Assembly (NCBI RefSeq): GCF_013343235.1 | Contig: NZ_CP040094.1 | Span: 744,501 to 808,500, forward strand | DNA: 64,000 bases | Reading direction: 5' to 3' | From: Nostoc sp. TCL240-02 | GTDB taxonomy: Bacteria; Cyanobacteriota; Cyanobacteriia; Cyanobacteriales; Nostocaceae | In this document: piece by piece, positions 17,165-28,121 of the stretch | Layout: each line of letters begins with the position of its first letter | Numbering within the stretch: position 1 is the stretch's first letter | Program-made: the position numbers and the translations under genes | The notes under the pieces: generated by a model | The model's database searches: none | Told to the model about the DNA's origin: nothing | Seen by the model: only the letters and a program-made list of their open reading frames with translations

Positions 17165-20100
17165 TCAAACAACAGCCGCCTCTGGAATTGCACCCTGCAT
17201 TCTCCCGAAAGCATCAATCAAATTCTGTAATTGTTGATCTGCTTTAAATACTCCTAACCCGCGCACCGTCACTTTACTAGGGGAATACACAAACCTCGCC
17301 TTGAGATTGTCTGGTAAATTCGCCGCCAATAAATTCCAAGCGGGTTCTTCCATCGGCGTTTCTAAAACAACGTGCTGCTTTTGTTCTGGTTTAATCCGGC
17401 TAAATCCGAGTTTTTTCGCTAGCTGTTTGAGTTCCATGACTCGCAAAAGTTGATTTGCAGGGACAGGTAAAGTACCATAGCGATCGCTCCACTCGGCTGC
17501 AATCTGATTTAATTCTGATTTAGATTTAGCTGTTGCCACCGCCCGATAAGCACTCATCTTTTGATCCAAATCGGTAATGTAATCTGCTGGGATAAATGCC
17601 GTCAGGTTGAGATCGATCTGCGTATCCTCCACTTTCGGAATTTCTTGTCCTCGGATTTCCCGAATTGCTTCTTCCAGCATTTCCATGTATAAATCAAAGC
17701 CGATAGCATCCATTTGACCGGATTGTTCAGCACCTAGCAAGTTACCCACGCCTCTAATTTCCATATCGCGCATCGCTAGCTGATATCCAGAACCTAACTG
17801 AGTAAATTCCTGAATCGCTCTTAAACGTTGCCGGGCCGCATCAGATAACGTCCGTTGCTTCGGATAAAATAACCAAGCATGAGCTTGGATACCCGCGCGT
17901 CCCACACGACCGCGTAATTGATAAAGTTGTGCCAATCCAAAGCGGTGAGCATCTTCAATTAAAATGGTGTTGACTCGTGGAATATCTAAGCCAGATTCAA
18001 TAATTGTCGTACAAACAAGGATGTCTGCGTCACCATTACTGAAGGTAAGCATAGTTGATTCTAACTCGCTTTCATCCATTTGACCGTGAGCGATCGCAAA
18101 TCTAGCTCCCGGTATCACTTCTCGTAAATTGGCTGTGGTTTCTTCAATCCCGTCCACCCGTGGAACAACATAAAATACCTGTCCACCTCTATCTAATTCT
18201 TGACGAATTGCACTGCGGATACTTTCAGAATTTATCGGTGACAGATGGGTTTTAATCGCTCGTCTAGTTGGGGGTGGTGTAGTAATTAAACTCATTTCCC
18301 GAATTCCCGACAAGGACATATACAAAGTCCGGGGAATGGGAGTGGCGGAGAGGGTAAGCACGTCCACTTGAGTTTTCAAGCTTTTAATTTTTTCTTTCTG
18401 GTTTACCCCAAACCGTTGTTCTTCATCCACCACCAACAGTCCTAAATCCCGGAACATCACACCTTTACCCAAAAGTTGCTGTGTACCAACAACTACATCT
18501 AGTTCACCCGTTGCCAATCGCTTTTGAATATCGCGGCGTTCTTCAGCAGACCGGAAACGGTTGAGCAAACCGACATTCACGGGATAAGGTGCAAAACGTT
18601 CTTTGAGTGTATGGTAATGCTGCTGTGTTAAAATTGTCGTTGGCGCAAGGAGTGCCACTTGTTTACCGGCGGTGACTGCTTTGAAAATAGCACGAATCGC
18701 CACTTCCGTCTTTCCAAAACCGACATCGCCACAAACTAAGCGATCCATTGGCCGATCGCTTTCCATGTCTCGTTTCACATCTTGAACAGCTTTGAGTTGA
18801 TCCGTTGTGGGTTGGTAGGGGAAAGAATCTTCCAATTCTTCCTGCCAAGGCATATCACCTGGAAAGCTAAAACCTTGTTGTTGCGATCGCGCTGCATATA
18901 GTTTCAACAAGTCCACCGCCAATTTTTTAATCGCTTTGCGGACTTTATTCTTGGTATTTTCCCAAGCTTTACCGGTCATCCGGTTGAGTTCCGGTGCTTT
19001 ATCGCCTCCGGCGCGGAACCGGGATAAAGCACCTACTTGATCGGCGGCGACTCTGAGTAACCCGTCAGCATACTGCACCACCAAATAATCACGGGTTTCA
19101 TTATTAATCGTCAAACTTTCCAGCTTGACAAATTTGCCAACACCATGATTTCTGTGAACTACATAATCGCCTGGACGCAGCTTATTGGGATCAACTTGCT
19201 TAGAAGTAGCTTTGTGGCGCTTACGGATATAGCCGGGAGTCGCCAAGGAATGCTGTCCAAAAAATTCCCGGTCTGTAACGATTACTATGCGGTATGTTGG
19301 CAGAATAAAACCTTCGAGTTCCGCAAGACCAGAATATTTTAGGGCTATGGGAGTATGGTTAATTTGCAGCTTATCGATCGCTTGGTAGTCGCGGGGATTG
19401 GGGATAAACTGAGCCGGACAATCATGTTCTTGCAATAGCGACACAGAACGCGAAGGTTGAGCAGAAAGCAGCCAGATCGAGAAATTGCGATCGCGTTCTT
19501 GACGGATAGTTTCAGCTAGTTTAGCAAACTGGTGCGGCGTAACTGGCAGCGCTCGACTAGAAAGATTGATCCCGCTATTTTCCTCATACAGTTCCGATAA
19601 ATATAGTGTTTTAAATTTTGCAATGTCAGCCAAACACTCATCAAACGACCGATGAATTTTTGGTACTTGGTTAAATTCTTCCCCAGTCCCCAGTCTCCAT
19701 TGTTCCTGGGCATTTTCTACCCAGCGATCGCTATGAGCATGGCACTGTTCTGGCTCATCAATGGCAATCAGAGTATTTTCTGATAGGTAATTTAGCAGAG
19801 ATGCTGGTTGCTCAAAAGCCAACCCCAAAAAGCGGCGACTACCTTCAATCAGTGATGAGTGCTGAGTGGTGAGTTCTGAGTTAATTTCTGACTCAGCACT
19901 CAGCACTCGAAACTCAGCACTATTCTTGAGTGCTGCCATGACGATAGGAGCAAAGCTAGTGGGGGTAAGAATTAACTGATCAACTTTGTCGAGTGCGGAA
20001 CGTTGGGTTGCTGGGTCAAATTCCCGCATTTGCTCGATTTCATCACCAAACCATTCCAGCCTGACTGGAAACTCAGATGAAACTGGGAAAACATCAACAA

Positions 20101-20698
20101 TATCACCCCGTCGGCTCCATTGTCCTTCCATTTCCACCAGAGGTACTCGTTCATACCCCAGAATAGTGATTTTCTCACTGAAGGCATTTAAGTCTAATTC
20201 CATCCCCCGCTTTAGGGTAAGACAAAATTGCCCAAAAGCTTCTGGTGGTGGCAAATGGGGTTGCAACGCCCCTTGAGTAGCTACAATTGCCATCTTGGGT
20301 AATTGAGAATTAGGAATTGGAAGCTTTTCTTCCCCATTCCCCGTTCCCCATTCCCCATTCCCCATTCCCAAATCTGCCAATACCTGCATTTGTCCCCAAC
20401 TCATCTCAGTTTCCGGGTCAAAAGGTTCGTAGGGTGAAGCCTCGGAGGTGGGATAAAAATGTACTGTTTGCCATCCCATTGCCTCCAGTTGTGCATAAAC
20501 GCGTCCAGCTTCTTCCAAAGTGGCGCAAACTACGAACAAATTCTTACCCTGAGACTGTGCCAATGCCGAAGCGACCAAACCCTTGGGCAATCGAGAAATG
20601 CCATTTAACCGCAATTCTTGTTGTCGGTTTAGCTTAGAAATAAATTCAGTGGTGAGCGGCGATCGCGCTAAGGCACGCACAATAGAAGAAAATGACAT
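17165..20698 (-). CDS. mfd: Transcription-repair coupling factor
   Basis: This 1177-residue Mfd removes RNA polymerase stalled at lesions and recruits UvrA. The order is N-terminal UvrB-like module, RNA-polymerase-interacting CarD-like domain ([14 protein letters not shown]), helicase motifs ([40 protein letters not shown]), RecG-like motifs ([36 protein letters not shown]) and a C-terminal TRCF domain. The protein carries three in-frame stretches from repetitive [24 protein letters not shown] near residue 115, [18 protein letters not shown] near 268, and RLGTGEEFN near 337. They lie in loops of the N-terminal module, so the enzyme is probably active. Confidence 0.96.
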   Translation of the reverse strand: MSFSSIVRALARSPLTTEFISKLNRQQELRLNGISRLPKGLVASALAQSQGKNLFVVCATLEEAGRVYAQLEAMGWQTVHFYPTSEASPYEPFDPETEMSWGQMQVLADLGMGNGEWGTGNGEEKLPIPNSQLPKMAIVATQGALQPHLPPPEAFGQFCLTLKRGMELDLNAFSEKITILGYERVPLVEMEGQWSRRGDIVDVFPVSSEFPVRLEWFGDEIEQMREFDPATQRSALDKVDQLILTPTSFAPIVMAALKNSAEFRVLSAESEINSELTTQHSSLIEGSRRFLGLAFEQPASLLNYLSENTLIAIDEPEQCHAHSDRWVENAQEQWRLGTGEEFNQVPKIHRSFDECLADIAKFKTLYLSELYEENSGINLSSRALPVTPHQFAKLAETIRQERDRNFSIWLLSAQPSRSVSLLQEHDCPAQFIPNPRDYQAIDKLQINHTPIALKYSGLAELEGFILPTYRIVIVTDREFFGQHSLATPGYIRKRHKATSKQVDPNKLRPGDYVVHRNHGVGKFVKLESLTINNETRDYLVVQYADGLLRVAADQVGALSRFRAGGDKAPELNRMTGKAWENTKNKVRKAIKKLAVDLLKLYAARSQQQGFSFPGDMPWQEELEDSFPYQPTTDQLKAVQDVKRDMESDRPMDRLVCGDVGFGKTEVAIRAIFKAVTAGKQVALLAPTTILTQQHYHTLKERFAPYPVNVGLLNRFRSAEERRDIQKRLATGELDVVVGTQQLLGKGVMFRDLGLLVVDEEQRFGVNQKEKIKSLKTQVDVLTLSATPIPRTLYMSLSGIREMSLITTPPPTRRAIKTHLSPINSESIRSAIRQELDRGGQVFYVVPRVDGIEETTANLREVIPGARFAIAHGQMDESELESTMLTFSNGDADILVCTTIIESGLDIPRVNTILIEDAHRFGLAQLYQLRGRVGRAGIQAHAWLFYPKQRTLSDAARQRLRAIQEFTQLGSGYQLAMRDMEIRGVGNLLGAEQSGQMDAIGFDLYMEMLEEAIREIRGQEIPKVEDTQIDLNLTAFIPADYITDLDQKMSAYRAVATAKSKSELNQIAAEWSDRYGTLPVPANQLLRVMELKQLAKKLGFSRIKPEQKQHVVLETPMEEPAWNLLAANLPDNLKARFVYSPSKVTVRGLGVFKADQQLQNLIDAFGRMQGAIPEAAVV
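19681..19700. repeat. CCCCAGT-type repeat within mfd
   Basis: Two to three CCCCAGT units coding for RLGTGE on the minus strand. The same heptamer occurs upstream of gun4 in intergenic DNA. Confidence 0.6.
19855..19920. repeat. AGTGCTGAGT-type palindromic repeat within mfd
   Basis: Inverted copies of ATGAGTGCTGAGTGGTGAGT and ACTCAGCACTCAGCACTC form a hairpin-prone insert that stays in frame with mfd. Such sequences are normally intergenic in Nostoc. Confidence 0.65.
20298..20370. repeat. ATTCCCC heptamer cluster within mfd
   Basis: About five CCCCATT/CCCCGTT heptamers preceded by AATTGAGAATTAGGAATTGG. It codes for the low-complexity [21 protein letters not shown] stretch of Mfd. Confidence 0.75.
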
Positions 20699-20938
20699 AA
20701 GTACAACTAGCGGTGGGAGTCTTTGTGAGTCAGAAAATCTTGAGGCAGTTTATGTCAACTATTTTAAAAGTGTTGACAGCCTTCTTATTCTTTCGATGGA
20801 AGAATAATGCACAGCAACTAATAGACTTAAGAACTATAACTATTACTTTGTGTACAGTAAAAGCATTTATAGAAGCACCTTTAATACTAGATACTAGGTA
20901 TTGAGCTACATTCGCTCTGATAAGCGGCAATTTTAAAC

Positions 20939-22267
20939 ATGTCCCCCATCACTTTTGAAATTTTAATCATTTTGGTGCTAATTATTGCCAATGGCGTGTT
21001 TTCTATGTCTGAGATGGCAATTGTCTCAGCCCGGAAAGTCAGGCTACAACAGCTTGCCAATCAAGGAGATGCCAAGGCAAGGGCAGCATTGAAACTCGCT
21101 GAATCTCCAAATCATTTCCTGTCAACTGTTCAAGTAGGTATTTCCCTAATCGGTATCTTGACTGGTGCTTTTGGAGGAGCAACAATTGCCAGTCGTTTGG
21201 CAGTCTATGTAAAACTTGTGCCTTTGTTAGCACCTTATAGCGAACCGATATCTTTTGGAATAGTCGTTTTGATCATTACCTATTTGTCACTCATTGTTGG
21301 CGAATTGGTACCAAAGCGTCTGGCATTAAATAATCCAGAAAGGATTGCATCGATTGTAGCTATTCCTATGCAAGCCTTGGCAGCGATCGCTTCTCCAGTA
21401 GTCTTTCTATTAAGTGCTTCTACAGATTTAATCCTGCGAGTGCTAGGAATAACAGCTTCTACCGAGCCGCAAGTCACCGAAGAAGAAATAAAAATCTTAA
21501 TTGAGCAAGGCACTGAGGCGGGAACTTTTGAGGAAGCCGAACAGGATATGGTAGAGCGAGTTTTTCGTTTAGGCGATCGCCCCGTCAGCTATTTAATGAC
21601 ACCCCGTCCCGATATCGTCTGGTTAGACTTAGAAGACTCTCCCGAAGAAAATCGCCAAAAAATGGTTGATAGTGCCTATTCTCGATATCCAGTTTGTCAG
21701 GCGGGACTTGATAATGTGCTGGGTGTGATCCCTGTAACCGACTTATTAGCCAGGAGTTTCCGAGGAGAACCGCTAGACTTAACAGTGGGCTTGCGACAGC
21801 CCGTATTTGTGCCAGAAAGCACCCGTGGATTGAAAGTTTTGGAATTGTTCAAGCAAACCATTACTCACATGGCACTAGTAGTGGATGAATACGGCGTAAT
21901 TCAAGGATTAGTTACTCTCAACGACATCATGAGCGAAATCGTAGGTGATGTTCCTTCAACAGATGGGCAGGATCAACCCCAAGCTGTGCAACGCGAAGAT
22001 GGTTCCTGGCTTTTGGATGGGATGTTACCTGTAGAAGAGTTTTTAGAACTTTTTGGTATGGAAGAGTGGGAATCCGAGGAACGCGGCAGTTATCAAACCT
22101 TGGGCGGTTTTGTCATCACCCATTTAGGTCGTATTCCTGCCGCAGCCGATCATTTTGAATGGCAAAGTATGCGAATTGAAGTAATGGATATGGATGGGAA
22201 CCGCGTAGATAAAGTGCTAGTCGTACCGAAGGCAACTAAATCAGCAGATACGAAAAAATCTGACTAG
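20939..22267 (+). CDS. CNNM/CorC-type membrane protein with CBS domains
   Basis: A 442-residue integral membrane protein of the former haemolysin/TlyC group, now linked to Mg/Co homeostasis. Domains in order: DUF21 with about four membrane segments (residues 1-180, starting FEILIILVLIIANGVFSMSEMAIVSARK), a CBS pair (about 215-335, with MTPRPDIVWLDLEDSPEE and MALVVDEYGVIQGLVTL), and a C-terminal CorC_HlyC domain (about 355-430). The short NGVFSMSE motif is conserved in the family. It is monocistronic, and transport is inferred from the family. Confidence 0.9.
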   Translation: MSPITFEILIILVLIIANGVFSMSEMAIVSARKVRLQQLANQGDAKARAALKLAESPNHFLSTVQVGISLIGILTGAFGGATIASRLAVYVKLVPLLAPYSEPISFGIVVLIITYLSLIVGELVPKRLALNNPERIASIVAIPMQALAAIASPVVFLLSASTDLILRVLGITASTEPQVTEEEIKILIEQGTEAGTFEEAEQDMVERVFRLGDRPVSYLMTPRPDIVWLDLEDSPEENRQKMVDSAYSRYPVCQAGLDNVLGVIPVTDLLARSFRGEPLDLTVGLRQPVFVPESTRGLKVLELFKQTITHMALVVDEYGVIQGLVTLNDIMSEIVGDVPSTDGQDQPQAVQREDGSWLLDGMLPVEEFLELFGMEEWESEERGSYQTLGGFVITHLGRIPAAADHFEWQSMRIEVMDMDGNRVDKVLVVPKATKSADTKKSD

Positions 22268-22287
22268 CGATCGCTGAGGAGTTAGGA

Positions 22288-22305
22288 GACGCGATTAATC
22301 GCGTC
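22288..22305. repeat. Perfect 18-bp palindrome in a dispersed repeat
   Basis: GACGCGATTAATCGCGTC lies just after the CNNM gene, flanked by AGGAGTTAGGA-type sequence. A related copy occurs at 49806-49885. It could act as a terminator hairpin, though no T-run follows. Confidence 0.6.
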
Positions 22306-22348
22306 TGTACAATAGTTAGGAGTTATTTCTCGCCCAATTCCCAATTCA

Positions 22349-23530
22349 TCAAGTCTTAGATAGACGTTTAACCGCTTCACCTGCCAACATTTGATGCGCT
22401 TGCTCTAGAACTTGGGGGATTTTATCGGCGTGGGGATTGCGGGCGAGACATTGCTGCAAGTTTAATTCCTCTAGCCGATCTGCTTTATTACCAGGAAACC
22501 AGTGACCGCCATCACCAAGTAGGTTGTAGCGCATTTTGGCATAATCTACCAGATCGTAGGCGATCGCTAAATTCCGTAGCCACAAAATCACCCGAATATT
22601 TACCTCACCAGGGGTTTCCTCGTAAGTTGGTAGATTTGTTTCCCAGGTTTTTACCCAATCTTCTCCCAAAGTAGCGATCGCTTCTGACTCCAACCTTGCT
22701 AAGATGGGCGGCAAAATTTCTGATGCTTGATCTACTAATTCTAAAGTCTTCAGGTGTTCATCAAAATCTTGTGGTTTTGCTGCTCCCACACTCAGAGTAT
22801 GCACCTCTTGATGACTCAAACAAAACAAATCATTAAACACCATTGGACTCAAAGGAGCGCAAAGATTCACTAATTTTTGTGGAGGTTCATACAACAAACC
22901 TCCTTTATTGGATGGACTAATGATAAACACCCCCATATCATGGCGTTTAGCTGCTTCAATTGCCGCCCAATTCCATTGATTAATGTAGTACCAGTGCAGG
23001 TTCATGTAATCAAATAAATTGGTATTAATTGTCTGCACAATTATATCTGTTGATCCGTGTGTGGAAAAACCGATAAATCTAACTTTTCCTTCTGCTTGCA
23101 ACTGCTGTGCTACTTCCAAGCAACCACCAGGACGGATGCTATAGTCTAATGACTCAGTATGGTTGATACCGTGCAATCCCAGTAGATCGACATAATCTAG
23201 CTGGAGATTTTTCAAGGATTGTTCAAATGTGTCGCGGAATTCTTTCGCATCTTCCTTTGGACTGATTTTGGTCTGAACAATCAACTTTTCACGGGGAAAC
23301 TGGGGTAGAACTCTTCCCAATTGCATTTCGGAAGTGCCATAACCACGAGCAGTTTCAATATGATTAATCCCAACCTCTACTGCCCTTCTAATCGTCGCTT
23401 CCAGATTAGCCTGACTATCATCAGGAATTTCATTATTGGGGACATCCTGCCACTTAAACTGATATCTCATGCCACCGCAGGAAAACACTGGCATCTGTAA
23501 TTCTGTGCGTCCAAATCGTCTATATAGCAT
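22349..23530 (-). CDS. Aldo/keto reductase with degenerate Fe-S tail
   Basis: A 393-residue oxidoreductase with an AKR TIM barrel (residues about 1-280) and a C-terminal helical region. N-terminal LYRRFGRTELQMPVFSCGGMRYQ, GINHIETARGYGTSE with the catalytic tyrosine, and DLLGLHGIN are typical of the group that normally carries a C-terminal 4Fe-4S ferredoxin module. Here that module is reduced to LEELNLQQCLARNPHADKIP with a single cysteine, so the cluster is probably lost. NAD(P)H-dependent reduction is expected; the substrate is unknown. Confidence 0.85.
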   Translation of the reverse strand: MLYRRFGRTELQMPVFSCGGMRYQFKWQDVPNNEIPDDSQANLEATIRRAVEVGINHIETARGYGTSEMQLGRVLPQFPREKLIVQTKISPKEDAKEFRDTFEQSLKNLQLDYVDLLGLHGINHTESLDYSIRPGGCLEVAQQLQAEGKVRFIGFSTHGSTDIIVQTINTNLFDYMNLHWYYINQWNWAAIEAAKRHDMGVFIISPSNKGGLLYEPPQKLVNLCAPLSPMVFNDLFCLSHQEVHTLSVGAAKPQDFDEHLKTLELVDQASEILPPILARLESEAIATLGEDWVKTWETNLPTYEETPGEVNIRVILWLRNLAIAYDLVDYAKMRYNLLGDGGHWFPGNKADRLEELNLQQCLARNPHADKIPQVLEQAHQMLAGEAVKRLSKT

Positions 23531-23791
23531 CAGTAGATTGTGGATTGTTTACCAACATATAGTTGTTCTCAGTTGGGTGCAATATATAGCGGTTCTCAAT
23601 TGCCAAGAAGCAAGTGGCGTGAAGGTGAGCGATCGCGGCAGTGGAGTATTTTTGTATCTCACAAACGTGAAATTTGCTCTATAAGTCGAAGAGTTAAGCC
23701 GATTTTGGCACTTGTTTCTTTGATTTTATCTTACCCCAATCCAAAATCCAAAATTACTAGACTTCTCTTGCAAAGGTAGTAGGTTGTCAAA

Positions 23792-26581
23792 TTAATTACT
23801 TGGAGACTGCGCTTGGATTAAGCAATTTCTCAATGTTTCGGCTAACACCTGTACATGCGGTTCATTAAATAGGTTATGGTGAGATCCAGAAATGTAATGG
23901 ATATCTAATCCTCCAGCAACTAGGTCACCCCAGCCGAATTGAGGATCGTATTGTGTCCCTATAGCATCGTCCCGACTCTGATCGTCTGTTCGCAAGAGAA
24001 CAGCTCGACCAAGGTAAGGTGAAAAGATATATTCACTGATAGCTTGAGTGTTAGCATCCATAATCTTTAAGTGGTTGTCATTTGCAGGGAAATCAATTAT
24101 CCCTTGCAAGTAACGCTGATATGTATTTTCGAGACGCTGCGTACCCCAATAAATCCATTTCACAAGTCTTTGCCAAAAGTAGACAGATCCTTGTTGAACT
24201 ATATTATTTAAATGCAAAAAAACTCGCTTCAGAAATGGTGCCCGCCAACTATAACCTGGACGACAACTATCAAGCATAACTAAAATACCAACTTGTTGAC
24301 CTTGCTCCTGGAGTTGCCGAGCCATCTCAAAAGCAACTACACCCCCAAAAGAATAACCTCCCAGAAAATAAGGCCCATTGGGTTGAATGGTCTGGATTTC
24401 TTGAATGTAATGAGTTGCCATGTCTTCTACCCGCGTATACAAGGGCTGTTTTCCATCTAGTCCTTGTGGCTGTAGTCCATAGAATGGTTGGTCTAACCCC
24501 AAATGCAATACTAATTCACGAAAACACAAGACTTCCCCACCGAGTCCGTGAATACAGAAAAAAGGTGGCTTGGAACCATAGGGTTGAATTTCTACCAGGG
24601 ATGACCAGCTAGATTTTGATTTGTCTAAGGTATTTACTGAAGCCAACTTTATTGCTAAATCGTCTTCTTGACAGATTATTTTGGCTAGAGCCTCTACAGT
24701 CCCAGACTGAAAGAGAATAGCAAGAGGAAGATTTTTACTAAATATCTTCTCAATTTGCCAAAATAGTTTTACTGCCAAGATGGAGTTTCCTCCTACCTCA
24801 AAGAAGTTATCCTTTACGCCAATGGGTTGGACACCTAAAATCTGTTCCCAAATCTGTGTTATCTCGCGCTCCACTTCATTACGAGGAGCAACAAAGCTAA
24901 CTTCCGATTCTTGTCTTGATAAATCGGGTGCAGGTAAAGCATGGCGGTCTATTTTGCCATTAGGGTTTAATGGTAGGGTGTCCAAAAATACAAAGTAAGC
25001 AGGCACCATATATTCAGGTAGCTGACTTTGCAAAAAGCGACGTAATTCAACTCGGCTAGGAATTTGCTCTGCATTAGTAACAACATAAGCCACGAGTTGT
25101 TTGTCACCATTAATATCCTCTCTAGCGATGACTAGAGTCTGTGTCAGTGCAGGATGTTGGTCTAATATGGCTTCAATTTCTCCTAATTCAATTCGGAAGC
25201 CACGAATCTTTACTTGGTAGTCAATACGACCAAGAAACTCGATATTCCCATCGCTTAAGTAACGTACTAAGTCGCCAGTTTTGTAAAGACGTGCCCCAGG
25301 TTCAGAGCTAAAAGGATTGAAAATAAACTTATCTATGGTCAATTCTGGACGGTTAAGATAGCCTCGCGCCAAACCAATACCACCAATGTGCAATTCACCT
25401 AATTCACCAGCAGGTACAGGCTGCAAATTTTCATCAAGGATGTGAATCTCTGCATTAGTAATGGGGCGACCTATGGGAGCAATGGTAGAATTAGTGCCGC
25501 GCTGACAAGTCCAGAAAGTCGTATCAATAGAGGCTTCTGTCGGGCCATAGCAATTATGGAGAACATTTTCCAAATCCAGTTTGGCAAAAAAGCGTTCTAT
25601 GAGTTCGCCAGGTAAAGCTTCACCACCACAAGTAATATGCCTCAGAAATGGGCAATTCTCAATTCCCTTTTCTTCTAGTAAAACACGCAGTATAGAAGGT
25701 ACTAAGGCCAAGACAGTGATTTGCTGCTCAATAATGACCTTCACAAGGTATGCAGTGTCTTGATGTCCACCAGGGCGAGCCACGATCAATTGCCCTCCGA
25801 AGCACAATGGCCAGAATATCTGCCACACTGAGGGATCGAAGCTAAAAGAAATAGTCAGTAAAACCTTATCTGCCTGAGTTAATCTAAAGGTTGTTTGCCG
25901 CCAGTAGAGTTGGTTGCAGATACCACGGTGAGGGATCATAACACCCTTGGGCTGTCCTGTCGAACCAGATGTGTAAATTACGTAGATAAGATTATGATCT
26001 GTCGTTTCATTTACAGGATTTTCTTGACTGTTTTGAATATTTCCTTGCCAATTTGAATCGAGACAAACCACATGTGCTTGATGCGGTGGCAAGTTCTTGA
26101 GCAATTTTTCTTGGGTTAACAATACTGGTGTCTGAGTGTCTTCCAATATGAAGGCTAAACGCTCTGAGGGATATGCCGGATCTAAAGGTACGTAAGCACC
26201 TCCGGCTTTGAGAATTCCCAGTAGTCCTACGATCATCTCCAAGGAGCGCTCTAGGCAAATACCCACAAGTACTTCAGGACCAACGCCTAAAGCACGTAGG
26301 TGATGTGCTAGTTGATTAGCCTGCTGATTTAGCTGCCAATAAGTAAGTTGTGTATCTTGAAATACTACAGCAATGGACTGGGGCGATCGCTCAACTTGCA
26401 TCTCAAACATTTGATGGATGCATAAATCCTGATGATGATTTAGTTCAGTATCATTCGATTCCTGTATAACTGCAGTATCGAGGATATTAGTTAAGGTGTT
26501 TAAGGAAATATTTTGCTTATATTCTGAAATTTGCCTATTTATCTGCATTTTGTATGTACCAACTCCATAAGGAGATGCCAT
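23792..26581 (-). CDS. Single-module NRPS: adenylation, carrier, thioesterase
   Basis: A 929-residue A-PCP-TE protein. The adenylation domain (about residues 50-550) has IYTSGSTGQPKGVMI, CYGPTEASID, YKTGDLVRYL and NPNGKIDRHALP. The carrier domain has DNFFEVGGNSILAVKL with the phosphopantetheine serine. The thioesterase (about 680-925) has GGYSFGGVVAFE and a late SGSHHN histidine. By-eye alignment to GrsA gives specificity residues D-P-W-S-I-C-C-I-D-K; Asp235 is kept, so an alpha-amino acid is likely. There is no condensation domain and no partner synthetase in the window. The product is unknown. An N-terminal extension of about 45 residues has no clear domain. Confidence 0.93.
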   Translation of the reverse strand: MASPYGVGTYKMQINRQISEYKQNISLNTLTNILDTAVIQESNDTELNHHQDLCIHQMFEMQVERSPQSIAVVFQDTQLTYWQLNQQANQLAHHLRALGVGPEVLVGICLERSLEMIVGLLGILKAGGAYVPLDPAYPSERLAFILEDTQTPVLLTQEKLLKNLPPHQAHVVCLDSNWQGNIQNSQENPVNETTDHNLIYVIYTSGSTGQPKGVMIPHRGICNQLYWRQTTFRLTQADKVLLTISFSFDPSVWQIFWPLCFGGQLIVARPGGHQDTAYLVKVIIEQQITVLALVPSILRVLLEEKGIENCPFLRHITCGGEALPGELIERFFAKLDLENVLHNCYGPTEASIDTTFWTCQRGTNSTIAPIGRPITNAEIHILDENLQPVPAGELGELHIGGIGLARGYLNRPELTIDKFIFNPFSSEPGARLYKTGDLVRYLSDGNIEFLGRIDYQVKIRGFRIELGEIEAILDQHPALTQTLVIAREDINGDKQLVAYVVTNAEQIPSRVELRRFLQSQLPEYMVPAYFVFLDTLPLNPNGKIDRHALPAPDLSRQESEVSFVAPRNEVEREITQIWEQILGVQPIGVKDNFFEVGGNSILAVKLFWQIEKIFSKNLPLAILFQSGTVEALAKIICQEDDLAIKLASVNTLDKSKSSWSSLVEIQPYGSKPPFFCIHGLGGEVLCFRELVLHLGLDQPFYGLQPQGLDGKQPLYTRVEDMATHYIQEIQTIQPNGPYFLGGYSFGGVVAFEMARQLQEQGQQVGILVMLDSCRPGYSWRAPFLKRVFLHLNNIVQQGSVYFWQRLVKWIYWGTQRLENTYQRYLQGIIDFPANDNHLKIMDANTQAISEYIFSPYLGRAVLLRTDDQSRDDAIGTQYDPQFGWGDLVAGGLDIHYISGSHHNLFNEPHVQVLAETLRNCLIQAQSPSN

Positions 26582-28121
26582 TGTTTTAATTTATTTATCC
26601 TTTATTGTATATGCGTTTATATCAAATCTTATGCGAGACTATACATTAAGTATCTCAGCATAAAGCCCGAGATTGTATAAGCACAACCTAACTTGGTTTC
26701 AGAGGTGAGATCCTGGGTGAACAGTTTCTAGGTTTTCGTACAGAGGCAAATCATATAAATTTTAAATATAAATTATATTTAAAATTGTAGATAATCGATT
26801 TATGTCTAACACAATAATCGCCATTTTTAACAAAGATTTAATTTAAGGTAGTAACTTTTAAATATTAATTAAAATAAAAGCATTCTTATTCATTTTTTTA
26901 GGTGTAGCAGTATACTGGCATTTTTTTACAGCTTTCATTCAAGTTAACAAATTAAACTTTTTGGCTTTATATAGCTATAGACTTACGGAAACTAAATACT
27001 TACAAAAGCTTATCTTTTTTTATAAAAATTTGTTAGAGTAAAAAATAATTATTATCGAATCTTCATTGTGTTTCTCTATATGTAAAAATAGTGTGAAGCC
27101 ATAATTATGATTTGTTTAAATAATTAATTAGGGGTCATGAGCTGCATATACTAAAAACATATCAGAGAAAAACAGATCAGAGAGGAACTAGCGACTCAGG
27201 ACTATAGCAATCTTAGTTTAAGAGTAAGAACATAGGGAGATTAAAAGTACGTGTTTTAAGCTATTTTAGGGATTTCTTTCACACAAAATGGCGTAATATT
27301 TTTTACTTGACGCTACCATTCTCAAATCAGGTCTCCATAAAAACTATCATCGGCATAAAGATAATGTAGGAAAAAAGACTTAGAAGGTGAAACTATCTAT
27401 AAATGCAGATATAACAATACTCACAGATAGATTTTGTTCATTTATTAGAATTATATTGTCGTTAATCTGTTAAAAAATTCTCTAAAGATAACCATGAGAC
27501 TGACACAAGTTCAAGCACGGAATAAATTATGTAAATTTTTGTAACAAAATCCAAACTTTTAATGCGATTCGTTATATGTTATGTATGTAAGTTTTGTTAA
27601 TTAAGTAATTATGCGTAAAAACAGAGAACTTCTAAGCAAAGCTAAATTCATCTAGCCAGATATGCTACAGTAGTTCCCAAAGGAACATAATTGTCTCATA
27701 GAAGTAAAACTCTGCTATTGAACTCTAATAACTCAGTTCAGTTGTTACGCCCTTTTAAAAACCTAATATTTTTACCTGACCTATTTAATTGTTAATGTCA
27801 TGTCAGGAACTTTATTAAATTCTTAAGAAGTTAACTCACCAAAAAAATCATTTTTTTGCGCTCAAACCTTAAAATATCCAGACTAAACTGAATCTTAACC
27901 TGCAACAAAAGCTAAATATCTGGGTAGCAAATTTCCTCAAACCGATCCTGAAATATGCTTTTGATAAAGAAATTCAAGTTACTCCAAACAAAATAGTTAA
28001 TAATATTTAGGCTACAAAGAACGGGTTTCTTTGAAATAAAAATGTGGGATATCTCACTTGTCTTAATATTAAGTTTTGATCAAATTCCATCAATTTTTAA
28101 ATATACCAAGTGTTCCTAAGT
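26582..28121. other. 1.5-kb gene-free region between NRPS and polysaccharide locus
   Basis: No reading frame of convincing quality is seen on either strand. The DNA is distinctly AT-rich. Small features are a short hairpin GTTCC-CAAA-GGAAC at 27674-27687 and scattered AT-rich palindromes. The region must hold the divergent promoters of the NRPS gene and of the first polysaccharide gene. It could also encode regulatory RNA, but I see no defined element. Confidence 0.5.

Noticed and set aside
20730-20930. 66-residue frame between mfd and the CNNM gene
   Set aside because: AT-rich, no ribosome-binding site, no recognisable pattern; judged promoter DNA.
23792-26581. NRPS as part of the exopolysaccharide cluster
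   Set aside because: It is divergent and separated by 1.5 kb; no functional link is visible.
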